Assembly: GCA_017616675.1 (NCBI GenBank)
Contig: JAFZXR010000015.1
Span: forward strand, 1 to 18,752
Direction: 5' to 3'
Source: Bacteroidales bacterium
GTDB lineage: Bacteria; Bacteroidota; Bacteroidia; Bacteroidales; F082
DNA: 18,752 nucleotides
Shown here: in pieces, positions 6,237 to 14,302 of the stretch
How positions within the stretch are numbered: the first letter of the stretch is position 1
Layout of the letters: each line of letters opens with the position of its first letter
Notes under the pieces: generated by a model
Database searches by the model: none
Seen by the model: the letters and a program-made list of their open reading frames with translations, nothing else
What the model was told of the DNA's origin: nothing
Position numbers and translations under genes: made by a program

Positions 6237-7829
6237 ATGAAAACTACCATTAAAACTTTAATCACATTAGTTATAATCGCGATGACGGTGAGTTTGAACG
6301 CTCAGTTTGTCGTCGACGAGAGCGAATTTGAAGGTGCCTATTGCACCAGCATCATGGTGGGCAAGAAAGCCTCGACCGACGGCTCGGTGATGACCTCTCA
6401 CACCTGCGACGGCGGCTACCGCACCTGGATGCGCTGGGAGCCGGCTTCCGACTATGAAGACGGTGCCATGATGACGATTTACAAGGGCTCGATGAGGACC
6501 TACGACGCCAACGACAAGCACGGTGTGAAGGAAGCCGGCGAGATTCCGCAGGTGAAGCACACCTACGCTTACCTCAACACGGCATATCCTTGCTTCAACG
6601 AGAAACAGCTGGCCATCGGCGAGACCACCTTCGGCGGTCCCGACACGCTCCGCAACAACAACGGAATGTTCTGGATCGAGGAGCTCGAGCGCGTGGCACT
6701 GCAGCGCTGCGACAACGCACAGGACGCCATCAGCGTCATCGCCGAACTCATTGAAAAATATGGCTACGGCGACAGCGGCGAGGCCATCACCATCGCCGAC
6801 ACCAAAGAGGTGTGGCTCATGGAGATTATGGGCGAAGGTCCCGACAAGGTGGGCGGCATCTGGGCTGCTCAGCGCGTGCCCGACGGCGAGGTCGGCGTGT
6901 CGGCTAACATCCCTAGAATCAAATACTTAAACAGAGACGACAAGAAGAACTTCCGATGCTCCGACAACGTGGAAGAGGTGGCCAAGAAACTCGGCCTCTG
7001 GGACGGCGAAGGCGACTTCATCTGGTATAAAGCCTTCGGTCCGAGCTATGCCCAAGGCAAGAACTTCCGCGAGCGTGAGTGGTACATACTCAACGAGTTA
7101 GCTCCGTCGCTGGGCCTTAAGATCGACGACGACGAGATGCCGTTCTCGGTGAAACCCGAGCAGAAAGTCGACGTGCGCGACGTGATGCGTCTGTTCCGTG
7201 CCAACTACGAGGGCACTCCTATCGACCAGATTGCCAACCTCAAGGTCGTCAACAGAAAAGGCGACACCATCGTCTCCCCTACCGCCAACCCTTGGATGAG
7301 CGGCACCGAGCGTAACCTCTACAACATGCTGAAGCCCGGCACCATCGAGTTCAAACGCGGCGTGGCGATGTCGTGGTGCTCCTACTCTTTCGTGGCACAG
7401 CTCCGCGGCTGGATGCCCGACGAGATAGGCGGAGTGCTCTGGATCTCAGTCGAAAACCCTGGCGAGAGTCCGAGAATCCCGGTCTACAGCGGCTGCACCC
7501 AGATGCCTAAATGCTTCAACCGCTGCGGTCACGGTGGCTACGACGAGCAGACAGCCTTGTGGCGTTACCGTCAGGCCAACAAGCTCGCACAGGTCAACTG
7601 GGGCGCATGCAAAGATGTGATCTACGGCAACGTGCTGCGTTACGAGGAGAAGGCAATGACGGAGATGCCTGAACTCGAGAAGAGAGTGGAGAAACTCCTG
7701 AAGAAAGACAAGCGCGACGAGGCAATAGCCGAACTCAACCAGTATACCGCCGACTTTGAGGCCGCCACCGCCAACACCTGGCGCGAGATGGAACATAAAT
7801 TCTGGGAGTGGTTCTGGACAGGATTTTGA
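6237..7829 (+). CDS. C69 family dipeptidase, exported, 530 aa
   Basis: C69 (peptidase U34, PepD-type) enzymes are N-terminal-nucleophile hydrolases that cut dipeptides. A signal peptide covers about residues 1-22 (ending SLNAQ), so this copy acts outside the cytoplasm. The nucleophile is expected to be Cys36 in YCTSIMVGKKASTDGSV (residues 35-51), the family's N-terminal block. Further family blocks are AIGETTFGGPDTL, the ITIADTKEVWLMEIMG stretch and VSANIPRIKYL. The region MSWCSYSFVAQLRGWMPDE (~375-393) is also typical. A charged helix at ~476-497 (ELEKRVEKLLKKDKRDEAI) lies near the C-terminus. A role in using peptides from the environment is inferred. The gene has visibly higher GC than its downstream neighbour. 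Confidence 0.9.
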   Translation: MKTTIKTLITLVIIAMTVSLNAQFVVDESEFEGAYCTSIMVGKKASTDGSVMTSHTCDGGYRTWMRWEPASDYEDGAMMTIYKGSMRTYDANDKHGVKEAGEIPQVKHTYAYLNTAYPCFNEKQLAIGETTFGGPDTLRNNNGMFWIEELERVALQRCDNAQDAISVIAELIEKYGYGDSGEAITIADTKEVWLMEIMGEGPDKVGGIWAAQRVPDGEVGVSANIPRIKYLNRDDKKNFRCSDNVEEVAKKLGLWDGEGDFIWYKAFGPSYAQGKNFREREWYILNELAPSLGLKIDDDEMPFSVKPEQKVDVRDVMRLFRANYEGTPIDQIANLKVVNRKGDTIVSPTANPWMSGTERNLYNMLKPGTIEFKRGVAMSWCSYSFVAQLRGWMPDEIGGVLWISVENPGESPRIPVYSGCTQMPKCFNRCGHGGYDEQTALWRYRQANKLAQVNWGACKDVIYGNVLRYEEKAMTEMPELEKRVEKLLKKDKRDEAIAELNQYTADFEAATANTWREMEHKFWEWFWTGF

Positions 7830-7855
7830 TTTTTCAAAAATATTTATTAACTTTG
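7825..7855 (+). promoter_or_regulatory. Promoter of the small beta-barrel gene
   Basis: TTTG (7825-7828, overlapping the dipeptidase stop codon), a 19-bp spacer, then TAACTTTG (7848-7855). Both boxes fit the Bacteroidetes consensus; the leader to the ATG at 7876 is about 15 nt. Confidence 0.8.
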
Positions 7856-7875
7856 CACCGTAAATTATTCGATCT

Positions 7876-8562
7876 ATGAAAAAAGTTATTACCATCGTGG
7901 CTTTATGTCTTATAGGCATGACAGCCTACGCACAATTCGGCAAACCGGAGCAATTTTTCTCCTTTGAAGGTTTCTATGCTCCATCACACTACCTCTACAC
8001 AGGCACTGAGCCTAATGTTGACACTGATGAGCCTTTCAAGCAAATAGGCTTAGGAATTACAAACTACGATCCTCTGTCGGATAAAGTCAACCTCTTCCTC
8101 AACTGGGGTGTTGACCTTATTTTCTCTGACTATGAATGGAAGTCGGCACCATACGATTTCATGGGTCATCAGAAAACAACGGAAATCAGCTACCTGTATT
8201 TCTCATGGACTGTAAGAGGCGATGTCGGCTATCTGATCGAGATTCCGAGCACATCGATTGCATTCTATCCATACGCCGGCGTGTTCGCCCGTTTTCACAT
8301 TGGAGGCAACTGCTATGTGAAAGCTCCTACTTATGACCCGGAAGACAACGTCATCTATGACAAAACCACCAAGACATCGCTGTTCACCAAATCTGAGTCC
8401 AATCCAGAACCTTTTAACCGTTTTGAATTCGGCGCCAACATTGGTGCAAATGCCTTTTTAGGCAAGTTCATGTTAGGTCTCAATTTCGGCAAGACATTCA
8501 CAGAGCTTACCAAAGACACGCGCGTTTCAGAGCTTCGTCTCTTAGTAGGTATGAGATTCTAA
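7876..8562 (+). CDS. Predicted outer-membrane beta-barrel protein, 228 aa
   Basis: A cleavable signal peptide (MKKVITIVALCLIGMTAYAQ, cut after AYA) precedes about 208 mature residues. These contain many short alternating hydrophobic and polar strands rich in Tyr, Phe and Gly, e.g. VNLFLNWGVDLIF, ISYLYFSWTVRGDVGYLI, IAFYPYAGVFARFHIGG and FMLGLNFGKTF. The final strand ends in Phe (LRLLVGMRF), the usual signal for BAM-dependent insertion. Size and pattern suggest an 8- to 10-stranded barrel of the OmpW/porin-like superfamily type, but I cannot place it in a named family. Its stop is one base from that of the convergent C10 protease gene. It has its own promoter. Confidence 0.8.
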   Translation: MKKVITIVALCLIGMTAYAQFGKPEQFFSFEGFYAPSHYLYTGTEPNVDTDEPFKQIGLGITNYDPLSDKVNLFLNWGVDLIFSDYEWKSAPYDFMGHQKTTEISYLYFSWTVRGDVGYLIEIPSTSIAFYPYAGVFARFHIGGNCYVKAPTYDPEDNVIYDKTTKTSLFTKSESNPEPFNRFEFGANIGANAFLGKFMLGLNFGKTFTELTKDTRVSELRLLVGMRF

Positions 8563-8563
8563 A

Positions 8564-9589
8564 TTATCTCACGATAATCCTGGTTGTTTCAATGAGATTC
8601 TCGCTTCTGAGTTGCAAAATGTAGAGTCCTTTCTCTAATTCAGCAACAGAAATGGTTCCATTGGAACAACCTTCGTTTATTTTTTGTCCTAAGACATTGA
8701 AAATCGCATAATCGACCTCTTCGCAAGGAAGGTTATTTATATAAAGGACGTCGGAGACAGGGTTAGGATAGATTTCAATTCCATTATTATTTGCTAATTC
8801 ATTGACAGCCAAATGATTAGGAATTATATCCACGATAATGCCTTCCACTTTTGTCATTCCATAATAAAAATTAGCATCAGGGATGTCATACCAATCATCC
8901 AAAGGACCACCCCAGCCAAAGTTGATATGGAACTTGCCGTCCGATTCGCGATAGCCGTCGACCACGACATTATGTCCGACCGTTCCAGCCGGATTTTCAA
9001 CGGCCAGATGGGCGGGATATCCGGCTTCTATATTGGAAATCAGAAGTTCGTACATCTCGTCGGTCGGCTCACGAAACAGCTTGCAGTCGGTGAAGCCGAA
9101 ACGCTGATATGCCGCAAACGCCTGATCCACATAGAAAGTACCGGAACCAACGGTAGAAGTATAAATCTGTGTGCATGCCGTGCCGCAAGCGAAAATCACC
9201 GCGGCCTTCAAGGAATCGTTGAGTTCATCGCCACGTTGAAAAGTGGCATCGACAGAATCCAGCAATACGTTCAGCTGCGGAAATGACGGGAATTGCAACG
9301 TTTCCCAATCATCATCAATATTATAGACTCTACCTGCATAATTATGGCGATAGTCATCACCATCGTCAAAGCGCGTGCCTTGTGTAGTGCCTAAATAATT
9401 GATAATCTGCCCCATAGCAACCGCTGGACAACCGGCAGCGCAATATGCATAATTTTCTAACGGATCTCTTGGGCAAAGCATGTTGTAAGGATAGCCCTGT
9501 TCCCAATCTGATTTAAGGAGAATTTCTTGCGCAAAGCCAGAAAAAGCGCAAAACAAAAACAATACGAGTAAAGTTTTCTTCATTTTCAT
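8564..9589 (-). CDS. C10 family (streptopain-like) cysteine protease with T9SS sorting domain, 341 aa
   Basis: A signal peptide (residues ~1-20) leads straight into the catalytic domain. Visible parts: DWEQGYPYNMLCP (28-40), AAGCPAVAMGQIINYL with the expected nucleophile Cys54, GHNVVVDGY with the expected His206, and HINFGWGG (221-228) with the conserved Trp. This is the arrangement of SpeB and of Bacteroidales C10 proteases. The usual ~100-aa inhibitory propeptide between signal peptide and catalytic domain is absent. Residues ~270-341 form a T9SS type A sorting domain: IEIYPNPVSDVLYINNL, FNVLGQKI, LEKGLYILQL and the final TRIIVR. The protein is therefore expected to be secreted or attached to the surface. 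The start at 9589 (MKMKK) or 9583 (MKK) cannot be separated. Confidence 0.9.
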   Translation of the reverse strand: MKMKKTLLVLFLFCAFSGFAQEILLKSDWEQGYPYNMLCPRDPLENYAYCAAGCPAVAMGQIINYLGTTQGTRFDDGDDYRHNYAGRVYNIDDDWETLQFPSFPQLNVLLDSVDATFQRGDELNDSLKAAVIFACGTACTQIYTSTVGSGTFYVDQAFAAYQRFGFTDCKLFREPTDEMYELLISNIEAGYPAHLAVENPAGTVGHNVVVDGYRESDGKFHINFGWGGPLDDWYDIPDANFYYGMTKVEGIIVDIIPNHLAVNELANNNGIEIYPNPVSDVLYINNLPCEEVDYAIFNVLGQKINEGCSNGTISVAELEKGLYILQLRSENLIETTRIIVR

Positions 9590-9613
9590 TTATATTAATA
9601 GGATTAAGGACTG

Positions 9614-9646
9614 CAAAAGTACAAATTTTTTATTTATATTTGCAAA
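9614..9646 (-). promoter_or_regulatory. Promoter of the C10 protease gene
   Basis: On the minus strand: TTTG (9646-9643), a 21-bp spacer, then TACTTTTG (9621-9614), an exact TAnnTTTG. The leader is about 20 nt. It overlaps the opposing promoter. Confidence 0.75.
9635..9642 (+). promoter_or_regulatory. -7 promoter element of the DUF1207-like gene
   Basis: TATATTTG matches TAnnTTTG exactly. The -33 position (9610-9613, ACTG) is degenerate. The leader to the ATG at 9656 is under 10 nt. Confidence 0.65.
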
Positions 9647-9655
9647 AAAATAAAA

Positions 9656-10681
9656 ATGAAAAGAGATTCTATCATTATCGCTTTGATACTCATCACTTTA
9701 ACAGCATCAGCGCAGGCGGGCAACGGATGGTTTACCTACGCACCTTACGGTAAGTCGCTCATAAGTGATGACCATCCCAATTTTGTGAGGTTTGAATTAG
9801 TTGGAAATACCAACCACGACGTCTATGATTTCGGCCATAGCGGCAAGTCGTTCCGATACAGCACGCAAGGATGTTTGGGAATAGATTTGCCTCTTTGGAA
9901 TGGGGATTTCGGTGCTGACGATAGATTTGGCTTAAGTTTTACCATTGCCACATCTGATTATTTGTGGATGGATATGTTTGAATCGATGACAGCGCCGGTC
10001 ATCAACACCGACTATCGTATCGGTCTGCCCACCGCCACATTCATTCATCGCTTAAACCACAAGTTTTTGAAGAACTATTCCGTAGCATTTTCTCTGTATA
10101 AGCACGAGTCGACTCATATTGGCGACGAGCTCCAGATTCAGCGTATGAATGAAGACTATGCACTACGAAGAGTTAATGTGACTTGCAACTATACAGAATT
10201 GGTGTTTACCTTGAATGAGCCTGAAAACAAAAAGGTGCAATGCCATACTTTCCGAGCCGGATTGATGCTTTTATTGTTTCCGGAAAAAGGATGGTATAGA
10301 ATCAAAACATCGGCTGGTGACGGGAGCGCGTCGTTGGCACATCCCACACGATCGCCGTATGAAGCGTATTTTCAGTACCAATATCAAACTTCCGAATCAC
10401 GTCATGGCAATCAAGGCATAATATCAGCAGAAATCCGCAACAGGGTGGTCTATGGTTATGACTTGACCTTAAAAAATGGTGACACCGATAACAGTCCATC
10501 AGACTATCGGCGTTTTACTTACAGTCTTTTTCTTGGAATGCGCCACAATATCCCGGGTTATGAGGGCTATTTCAGCAGTTTTTCCATCGGAGCGCGATTA
10601 TATCACGGCAATTGTCCGTTCGGGCAATTCCGCTCCATCGACGATTACACCCAAGTGGGTGTGTCTTTTGTGTTCCAATGA
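9656..10681 (+). CDS. Outer-membrane protein, DUF1207-like, 341 aa
   Basis: A signal peptide is clear (charged MKRD, hydrophobic core, cut near ASAQA, residue ~21). The mature protein has many amphipathic strands and the motif YKHESTHIGDE (residues ~148-158), which resembles the HxSSHLGDE motif of DUF1207 proteins, along with a nearby NTDYRIGLP. DUF1207 members are predicted outer-membrane barrels of unknown role. The C-terminus, QVGVSFVFQ, looks like a final beta strand, although the last residue is Gln rather than Phe. It converges on the beta-propeller gene and diverges from the C10 protease gene through an overlapping promoter region. The barrel assignment is fairly safe; the DUF1207 link is moderate. 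Confidence 0.75.
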   Translation: MKRDSIIIALILITLTASAQAGNGWFTYAPYGKSLISDDHPNFVRFELVGNTNHDVYDFGHSGKSFRYSTQGCLGIDLPLWNGDFGADDRFGLSFTIATSDYLWMDMFESMTAPVINTDYRIGLPTATFIHRLNHKFLKNYSVAFSLYKHESTHIGDELQIQRMNEDYALRRVNVTCNYTELVFTLNEPENKKVQCHTFRAGLMLLLFPEKGWYRIKTSAGDGSASLAHPTRSPYEAYFQYQYQTSESRHGNQGIISAEIRNRVVYGYDLTLKNGDTDNSPSDYRRFTYSLFLGMRHNIPGYEGYFSSFSIGARLYHGNCPFGQFRSIDDYTQVGVSFVFQ

Positions 10682-10692
10682 TTTCAGAGCGT

Positions 10693-10712
10693 GATGGCGC
10701 ATCGCATCTTTA
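10693..10712. terminator. Possible terminator hairpin between convergent genes
   Basis: GATG-G-CG (10693-10699) can pair with CGCATC (10703-10708) around a CAT loop, with one bulged G, followed by TTTA. It fills the 28-bp gap between two convergent genes. The T-run is short, so this is tentative. Confidence 0.35.
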
Positions 10713-12737
10713 GTGCTGAATCACCATTTTTCGGACAATAGACATGTTGTCGCTCTCAACTTTCACGAAATAGATTCCTGCCGGGAAATCACTTGTGGAT
10801 ATCTCGTGCCTGTCAGTCTGCATCTTGCTGTTGTAGCGGACCTTTCCTTGAAGGTCATAAACGGTCAGTTCAGCATTGTGCAACGACTCGCCGGTAGAAA
10901 TGGAAACAAACGTTGAGGCCGGGTTGGGAGTGATATTCAATGCTTTCTCAGTGAATTCCTCAATAGCATCTGGAACTGGGGGCAACTCAATATACCAAAT
11001 GCCGCCAGCCATAGGCGATGCGTAAAGCAGTTCTCCATCGATGCAGATGTCGAGGATGGGACCGTCAATTGGAATGTTGTCAATTTGTTGCCAAATATTG
11101 CTACGGTCATATTTCAGGTAGATGGAGCCGTCTTCGCAACCCACAGCGACGATGGTGTCGTTAGTGGTGATTCGCCTGATAGTGGCGTCGACAGGCAAAG
11201 CGTCAATAGCTTGCCAATTCGCCCCCATGTCGTCGGTGAAGTGAAGACCATGCCCGCGCGTGCCGAGATATAAGCCGTTGTCATGGTACCGCAAAGTGGT
11301 GTAATTGACATCTTCGAACGGGGAGTTAAGGACTTGCCAACGGGAGCCTTGCTCGCTGCTATAGCGCAATACACCGTCGTATGAGACGTGATACATAGTG
11401 CTGCCGTCCCAAGTGAGGTCGACAACGTCGATGTCAAGAGGCAGACATGTCGGTACGTACCATTGCTGGCCGAGACCGAAGGAAACATACATCCTGTCTT
11501 TGCTTCCCGCAATGATTTGTGAACCGCAACGCACCAGACTTTGAAGCCACTGAGCCTCCGGCAGTCCCGATCCTGCCGAATTGAACGAAGCGCCTCTGTC
11601 GTTTGAAAGGAAACTGCCAAGCATGTCAGTGCCGATAAACACATTATTGCCTTCCACCAACATTCCGCGTATCTCCACTGTGCCGATATTGGAACTCTGC
11701 GACCAGGTGCTGCCGTTGTCGGTGTAGAACATGTCGGAGCCATGTGTGGCGGCGAGGATACGACCGTTGCTGATGCCTATGTTGCCCACCGAGGCGAGGA
11801 ACGATGGAGTGTTGGTGCGGATCCATCCGCTGCCGTCGGCGTTACCTCGATAGATGTGACCTTGGGTGTCGCCAACGAAGATGTATCCGTCGTGAGCGTC
11901 CATGCACCAGAGGTTCTTCGACGTAAGATTGGAGTTGAAGTCTTGCCAGGTGACGCCGTTGTTGTATGAAACATAAACGCCTTGTCCTATGCAGGCGGCA
12001 TAGAGCGTGTCGCCGAGGTGGGCATAGCCTTTAGCCTGCTTGTTGAGGTTGGCACTCGTCCAGGTATTGCCATTGTTGCTTGAGACCATAACACCTTGCC
12101 CAAGCACGGTGGCAAACACCTTACCATTGTGACAGTAGATGCCAAGGACATCGCTGTTCAAGCCGTTGCTGCACGACTCCCACGAAGTCCCGTTATCAAA
12201 GGAACGGTAGACGCCGCGCCTATAGGTGGCGATAAATATGGCTTCGTCGTTGTCGGACATGAAATAGGGATATCGTACATCGCCAGGAAAAGCTTCTGAG
12301 GTGTATTCGCCCTGGGTACCTTCGGTCGATTGGTAAACGCCTTGGACGTAAGTCGAGGCAAGGAGCGAGCCATTGTGAACCAAGATATGTTTGATGTAAT
12401 GGTTGTGCATGTAAGGGTCGGGCGTCCAGTGCAGACCGCCGTCAATAGTGCGGAAGATGTTCTCGTCGGTGGCAAGGAACACCGTGTCATTATAGGTAAC
12501 GAGGCATTTCGTGTCACACGAGGTGAGTCCGTTGTTGCGGAACTCCCAGTTGAGGCCTTTGTCGCTGCTCACCATAACGCCGCCGCCTGTTGCTGCATAA
12601 TACAGGCTGTCGGTGCAGAGAATACTCCTGACGTAGCGTCCCTGCGGCCCGTTCATGGGTTGCCATTGTGCCTGCGCCACATTGAAAAGAGTGAAGGCAA
12701 CGAAAAATAATATCTTGTTTTTAATATTCATCTTCAT
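10710..12737 (-). CDS. Asp-box beta-propeller protein with T9SS sorting domain, 675 aa
   Basis: After a signal peptide (MKMNIKNKILFFVAFTLFN..AQA) the protein is built from repeated blades marked by BNR/Asp-box motifs. I count at least nine: SSDKGLNW, RTIDGGLHW, RSFDNGTSW, SSNNGNTW, SYNNGVTW, YTDNGSTW, SNDRGASF, SSEQGSRW and TDDMGANW. This predicts one or two sortilin/YCF48-like propellers; no sialidase active-site residues can be argued for. The last ~75 residues form a T9SS type A sorting domain: LNITPNPASTFVSI, VYDLQGKV, FPAGIYFVKV and VRKMVIQH. It is therefore a secreted or surface protein that probably binds protein or glycan. The frame is open to 12767, but the promoter's -7 box ends at 12747, so the start must be 12737 or 12731. 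Confidence 0.85.
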   Translation of the reverse strand: MKMNIKNKILFFVAFTLFNVAQAQWQPMNGPQGRYVRSILCTDSLYYAATGGGVMVSSDKGLNWEFRNNGLTSCDTKCLVTYNDTVFLATDENIFRTIDGGLHWTPDPYMHNHYIKHILVHNGSLLASTYVQGVYQSTEGTQGEYTSEAFPGDVRYPYFMSDNDEAIFIATYRRGVYRSFDNGTSWESCSNGLNSDVLGIYCHNGKVFATVLGQGVMVSSNNGNTWTSANLNKQAKGYAHLGDTLYAACIGQGVYVSYNNGVTWQDFNSNLTSKNLWCMDAHDGYIFVGDTQGHIYRGNADGSGWIRTNTPSFLASVGNIGISNGRILAATHGSDMFYTDNGSTWSQSSNIGTVEIRGMLVEGNNVFIGTDMLGSFLSNDRGASFNSAGSGLPEAQWLQSLVRCGSQIIAGSKDRMYVSFGLGQQWYVPTCLPLDIDVVDLTWDGSTMYHVSYDGVLRYSSEQGSRWQVLNSPFEDVNYTTLRYHDNGLYLGTRGHGLHFTDDMGANWQAIDALPVDATIRRITTNDTIVAVGCEDGSIYLKYDRSNIWQQIDNIPIDGPILDICIDGELLYASPMAGGIWYIELPPVPDAIEEFTEKALNITPNPASTFVSISTGESLHNAELTVYDLQGKVRYNSKMQTDRHEISTSDFPAGIYFVKVESDNMSIVRKMVIQH

Positions 12738-12746
12738 AGTAAAGTG

Positions 12747-12778
12747 CAAAGGTAAAAAATTTTTCATATCTTTGCAAA
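12747..12778 (-). promoter_or_regulatory. Promoter of the beta-propeller gene
   Basis: On the minus strand: TTTG (12778-12775), a 20-bp spacer, then TACCTTTG (12754-12747). Both boxes match. The predicted start point (~12741) is only a few bases before the first usable ATG, so the mRNA is leaderless or nearly so. Confidence 0.75.
12767..12774 (+). promoter_or_regulatory. -7 promoter element of the alcohol dehydrogenase gene
   Basis: TATCTTTG matches TAnnTTTG exactly and is followed by C. The -33 position is degenerate (AGTG, 12743-12746). The leader to the ATG at 12800 is about 20 nt. Confidence 0.7.
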
Positions 12779-12799
12779 AAATAATTTAAAACTAATAAT

Positions 12800-13963
12800 A
12801 TGCAAAACTTTGATTATCAGACTCCGACACGCCTCATCTTCGGCAAAGGCGTTATAGCTAAACTCCCAAGCGTGATGGCGCAATTCGGAAAGAAAATATT
12901 GTTAACCTATGGTGGCGGAAACATCAAGAAAATAGGTCTTTACCAGAAGGTTTACGAGCTGCTGAAAGGCTACGAAATCGTTGAACTTCCCGACATCCAG
13001 CCCAACCCGAAATACGACCCCAGCGTCCTCGACGGCGTGCGTCTCTGTAAGGAACACAAAATCGACGTTATTTTGGCTGTCGGCGGCGGCTCGGTGCTCG
13101 ACTGCTCGAAGGCCATTGCTGCAGGTGCCTGCTACGACGGCGACCCATGGGATCTTATTTCATATAAGGTGAAAGCCAAGGCCGCACTTCCGATTGTCGA
13201 CGTCATCACCTTGGCGGCGACAGGTTCAGAATATGACTGCGGCGGCGTGATTTCGCGCACCGAGACCAACGATAAGATCGGCTATATCGACCGTCACCTC
13301 TACCCTGTCGTGTCGTTCCTCGACCCGACTTACACATTCACTGTCAACAAGAAACAGACCGCCGCGGGCATCGCCGACGCGATGAACCACGTGATGGAAC
13401 AGTATTTCGTGGAAGATGCCACCCTTTTGAACGACGGCTTTTGCGAGTCGATGTTCCACAGTCTGATGGAAAACGGCCGCAAATGTCTCGAAAACCCTGA
13501 GGACTACACTGCCCGCGCCGAGATGATGCTCGCCTGCACCTACGGCTGCAACGGAATCCTGGCTCTCGGCAACAGCCCGTCAGGTTGGCCTTGTCACGGC
13601 ATAGAACACGCCTTGAGTGCTTACTATGACATCACCCACGGCTGGGGATTAGCAATAATCACACCAAGGTGGATGAAGCATATTCTGAACGAAAGAACGC
13701 TGCCTCGCTTCGTAAAATATGGCATCAACGTGTTCGGCATTGATAAAAATCTCGACAAATGGGAGATTGCGAATAAAGCCATCGACGAGACTTACAAATT
13801 CTTCGAAAGCATCGGAATTCCTATGCATTTGAGAGATTTGGGCATCGACGAGAGCCGTGTCGATGAGATGGCGCATCACATCGCTGTGAACGAAGGATTA
13901 GACCAGGCCTACGCTCCGCTTTCGGAAAAAGACATCGCTGAAATCATCACAGCGAGTTTGTAA
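12800..13963 (+). CDS. Iron-containing alcohol dehydrogenase, YqhD/BdhA type, 387 aa
   Basis: A group III metal-dependent alcohol dehydrogenase that reduces short-chain aldehydes or oxidises alcohols with NAD(P)H. The nucleotide-binding part has TYGGGN (residues 36-41) and the GGGSVLDCSKAIAAG block (95-109). The metal ligands expected from E. coli YqhD (Asp194, His198, His267, His281) are all present at Asp193 and His197 (ADAMNHVMEQY), His266 (CHGIEHALSAYYD) and His280 (THGWGLA). The N-terminus NFDYQTPTRLIFGKG and the total length are typical of NADPH-dependent butanol dehydrogenase-like enzymes. It may serve fermentation or detoxification of aldehydes; the substrate cannot be told from sequence. 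It is probably transcribed together with the small TfoX-like gene 27 bp downstream. Confidence 0.93.
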   Translation: MQNFDYQTPTRLIFGKGVIAKLPSVMAQFGKKILLTYGGGNIKKIGLYQKVYELLKGYEIVELPDIQPNPKYDPSVLDGVRLCKEHKIDVILAVGGGSVLDCSKAIAAGACYDGDPWDLISYKVKAKAALPIVDVITLAATGSEYDCGGVISRTETNDKIGYIDRHLYPVVSFLDPTYTFTVNKKQTAAGIADAMNHVMEQYFVEDATLLNDGFCESMFHSLMENGRKCLENPEDYTARAEMMLACTYGCNGILALGNSPSGWPCHGIEHALSAYYDITHGWGLAIITPRWMKHILNERTLPRFVKYGINVFGIDKNLDKWEIANKAIDETYKFFESIGIPMHLRDLGIDESRVDEMAHHIAVNEGLDQAYAPLSEKDIAEIITASL

Positions 13964-13990
13964 GTTTTGAGAAACTGATAAAAGCACACT

Positions 13991-14287
13991 ATGCCTTCAA
14001 CAAAAGACCACGCCGATTTCATTCTTGAGCAACTTTCGGAATTGGACGAAATAACTTCCCGAAAGATGATGGGAGAATATATCCTTTATTACCGAGATAA
14101 AATCATTGGCGGTATTTACGACAACCGCTTTCTCGTAAAGCCAACAAAATCAGCACTTAAAAAAATGCCTGAAGCTTCAATGGCTATTCCATACGAGGGA
14201 GCCAAGCCGATGCTTTTAGTCGATAATGTTGACAACCGCGATTTCTTGAAAGAGTTGATTATTACGATGTATGATGAATTAAAATAA
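13991..14287 (+). CDS. TfoX/Sxy N-terminal domain protein, 98 aa
   Basis: The protein corresponds to the TfoX N-terminal domain alone: DHADFILEQLSEL, then the diagnostic RKMMGEYILYYRDKIIGGIY (residues ~24-43), NRFLVKPT and the C-terminal segment with YEGAKPMLLVD. Stand-alone TfoX_N proteins are common in Bacteroidetes and Firmicutes. They lack the C-terminal domain of the Haemophilus/E. coli competence regulator Sxy, so a competence role should not be assumed. No promoter is visible in the 27-bp gap after the alcohol dehydrogenase gene, so they are likely co-transcribed. The stop is 4 bp before the -7 box of the cobalamin riboswitch transcript. Confidence 0.88.
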   Translation: MPSTKDHADFILEQLSELDEITSRKMMGEYILYYRDKIIGGIYDNRFLVKPTKSALKKMPEASMAIPYEGAKPMLLVDNVDNRDFLKELIITMYDELK

Positions 14288-14291
14288 ATTG

Positions 14292-14299
14292 TATCTTTG
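14292..14299 (+). promoter_or_regulatory. -7 promoter element of the cobalamin-riboswitch transcript
   Basis: TATCTTTG matches TAnnTTTG exactly and is followed by C. The expected start point (~14304) coincides with the 5' edge of the riboswitch fold. No strong -33 box is seen inside the end of the preceding gene. Confidence 0.7.
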
Positions 14300-14302
14300 C
14301 AA

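Noticed and set aside
11114..11743. Open frame of 209 codons on the minus strand within the beta-propeller gene, in another frame
   Set aside because: It overlaps the Asp-box repeats, which are intact in the main frame, so this is a shadow.
13991..14287. Competence regulator Sxy/TfoX
   Set aside because: Only the N-terminal domain is present and no competence genes are nearby. Such short proteins should not be called competence activators.
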